Assembly: GCA_019323135.1 (NCBI GenBank)
Contig: JAHWHT010000024.1
Location: forward strand, 1-11,808
Direction of reading: 5' to 3'
DNA: 11,808 nucleotides
From: Candidatus Woesearchaeota archaeon
GTDB lineage: Archaea > Nanobdellota > Nanobdellia > Woesearchaeales > ARS49
In this document: piece after piece, positions 10,791 through 11,808 of the stretch
How positions within the stretch are numbered: the stretch's first letter is position 1
Layout of the letters: the number at the start of each line of letters is the position of its first letter
Position numbers and translations under genes: made by a program
Notes under the pieces: model-generated
What the model saw: only the letters and a program-made list of their open reading frames with translations
Databases searched by the model: none
Told to the model about the DNA's origin: nothing

Positions 10791-11333
10791 ATGACTGTTA
10801 AAGCATATGAACCAAATAGTACCATAGACAGAAGATTACGTAATTTATTTTTTAAATCTGTTGAAACTAGTGCCGACAACGCAAGTGTAAAGAACTTACC
10901 AATCGCAAAGTTCTATCTTTTTGATAATTGTGTTGGGTTTTATCAACCTAAATTATTCACACCAGTTCTGGTTTTGGCAAGCAAAGATGAAAAATACATA
11001 AATGCAGCTTTTGCTAAAATACAAAATGCAGCAGCCAATTTGTATGTCTCAGACGAAACTTTGGATCATGGAGTATCTACCACAATAGGCAGAAAACCTC
11101 TTGCACACCAAGGACTGCCAACACCCGACTGGGAACCAGCAGAACAGGACGGAATTAAAAAATTCAATGATTTCTTAGACAATCTTGTTAGCAATACACT
11201 GAATGCAGAAGTTGCATACGATTTAGCCTGCCAAATAGAAGATGGATATCGTCCATTAAGAATAAAAGAAGAAAGCAGGACTAAAAAGTCAAAAAAGAAA
11301 TCTAAAAAAGAAAGCAAGCCTAAAAAGAAATAA
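10791..11333 (+). CDS. Unknown protein with a lysine-rich C-terminal tail, 180 residues
   Basis: The start is ATG 10791; a TTG at 10776 falls at or before the predicted transcription start, so it is less likely. Residues 1-155 appear to be one mixed alpha/beta domain, with strand-like AKFYLFDNCVGFYQPK and PVLVLASKDEKYI and helices AAFAKIQNAAANL and FNDFLDNLVSNTL. I recognise no family. Residues 164-180 are almost all Lys, Ser and Pro (KKSKKKSKK..PKKK), a disordered tail of the kind that contacts nucleic acid or acidic surfaces. There is no signal peptide. It ends three bases before the convergent next gene. Confidence 0.7.
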   Translation: MTVKAYEPNSTIDRRLRNLFFKSVETSADNASVKNLPIAKFYLFDNCVGFYQPKLFTPVLVLASKDEKYINAAFAKIQNAAANLYVSDETLDHGVSTTIGRKPLAHQGLPTPDWEPAEQDGIKKFNDFLDNLVSNTLNAEVAYDLACQIEDGYRPLRIKEESRTKKSKKKSKKESKPKKK

Positions 11334-11336
11334 TTC

Positions 11337-11808
11337 TTATCCTATAAATCCAATTACAGGAGTATTTGAATTAGCAGTTCTATGTCTTTTGCCTACATCA
11401 AATTTAGCAGCAGCAGATGGTAAAGTAACCCCTCCAAGAATACTTAACTTGCTTTTAACTTTGTAACTGATTACTCTTTCCTCGCCTGGATCTACTTCAT
11501 CCAAGCTCCATTTAACTAAAGTGCCTTTTCTTTCGTGCTGAACTACTTTGTCTGGTTTTACTGTGCCAACATCATACTCTTTTGCTAGTTCTGCTATTCT
11601 TGGCACATTATCTATTATCTTCACGTGTTTTATTTGTTTTTTAGATCTATTTATGATTTCAATTATTATTTTTAATTCAGATATTCCGCCTTCTTTTGTT
11701 GCGATTACTGTTGCAGTTTTTCGCATCACTACAGGACTCCTGAATACAAAGTAAGATATCAATATTATCAATATTGCTATACTGATAATCAGTATTGGTT
11801 GAAAATTA
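11337..11808 (-). CDS. C-terminal part of a membrane-anchored beta-domain (DUF11/CARDB-like) protein, cut by window edge
   Basis: The frame is open to the window edge, so the gene continues beyond 11808 and its start is not seen. From the edge it reads NFQPILIISIAILIILISYF, a membrane segment. A soluble domain of about 130 residues follows, with ELKIIIEIINRSKKQIKHVK, then VPRIAELAKEYDVGTVKP, GTLVKWSLDEVDPGEERVIS and YKVKSKLSILGG. This is the immunoglobulin-like pattern of DUF11/CARDB-type repeats, often at the C-terminus of archaeal membrane proteins. The resemblance is by motif only. It may be part of a larger surface or secreted-facing protein. Confidence 0.6.
   Translation of the reverse strand, partial: NFQPILIISIAILIILISYFVFRSPVVMRKTATVIATKEGGISELKIIIEIINRSKKQIKHVKIIDNVPRIAELAKEYDVGTVKPDKVVQHERKGTLVKWSLDEVDPGEERVISYKVKSKLSILGGVTLPSAAAKFDVGKRHRTANSNTPVIGFIG

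Noticed and set aside
1..11808. CRISPR array, insertion sequence or toxin-antitoxin pair
   Set aside because: The repeats are only two-copy, there are no regular spacers, and no transposase or recognisable toxin family is present.

Overview
The window looks like a piece of an AT-rich archaeal chromosome, most likely from a small-genome DPANN-type lineage (Woesearchaeota/Pacearchaeota-like; the lineage is inferred). Archaeal signs seen directly are TATA-box promoters about 26-30 bases ahead of start codons with no room for a leader, tRNA-Asp and tRNA-Tyr genes split by introns at position 37/38 (the Asp one in a textbook bulge-helix-bulge), an archaeal-type AMP phosphorylase, and many short genes of unknown family.

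Layout. 1-1568 (minus): the 5' part of AMP phosphorylase, then an AI-2E family membrane protein. 1569-2017: a tRNA-Leu-like RNA gene, a truncated diverged second copy of it, and tRNA-Val(GAC). 2018-2959 (minus): a membrane-anchored HtrA-like serine protease. Divergent from it, 3075-4505 (plus): a three-gene coupled operon whose first and last products are paralogous, receiver-fold-like proteins lacking the phosphorylation site, with an unknown protein between them. 4502-5871 (minus): an orphan ParA/Soj ATPase, a small unknown gene and a YkgJ-like cysteine-cluster protein. 5986-7153 (plus): a 41-residue zinc-ribbon protein and a RimK-like ATP-grasp enzyme. 7188-9124 (minus): a lipoprotein and three small unknown genes, two pairs of which share duplicated promoter segments. 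9193-10652 (minus): tRNA-Asp with intron, a hairpin-rich GC-raised spacer, an HExxH lipoprotein, a 58-residue gene and tRNA-Tyr with intron. 10791-11333 (plus): a protein with a lysine-rich tail. 11337-11808 (minus): the C-terminal part of a membrane-anchored beta-domain protein.

The most distinctive theme is duplication around tRNA genes. The 3' end of tRNA-Asp plus its downstream promoter is repeated perfectly (36 bp) 481 bp away, next to a collapsed tRNA-Asp remnant, and each copy sits ahead of a small gene. A 25-bp hairpin sequence in the tRNA-Asp intron recurs ahead of the tRNA, and the tRNA-Asp promoter also has a near copy. The tRNA-Leu-like gene has its own degenerate second copy. The other candidate for an undescribed system is the paired pseudo-receiver operon. 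No integrase, transposase, CRISPR array or rRNA is visible.
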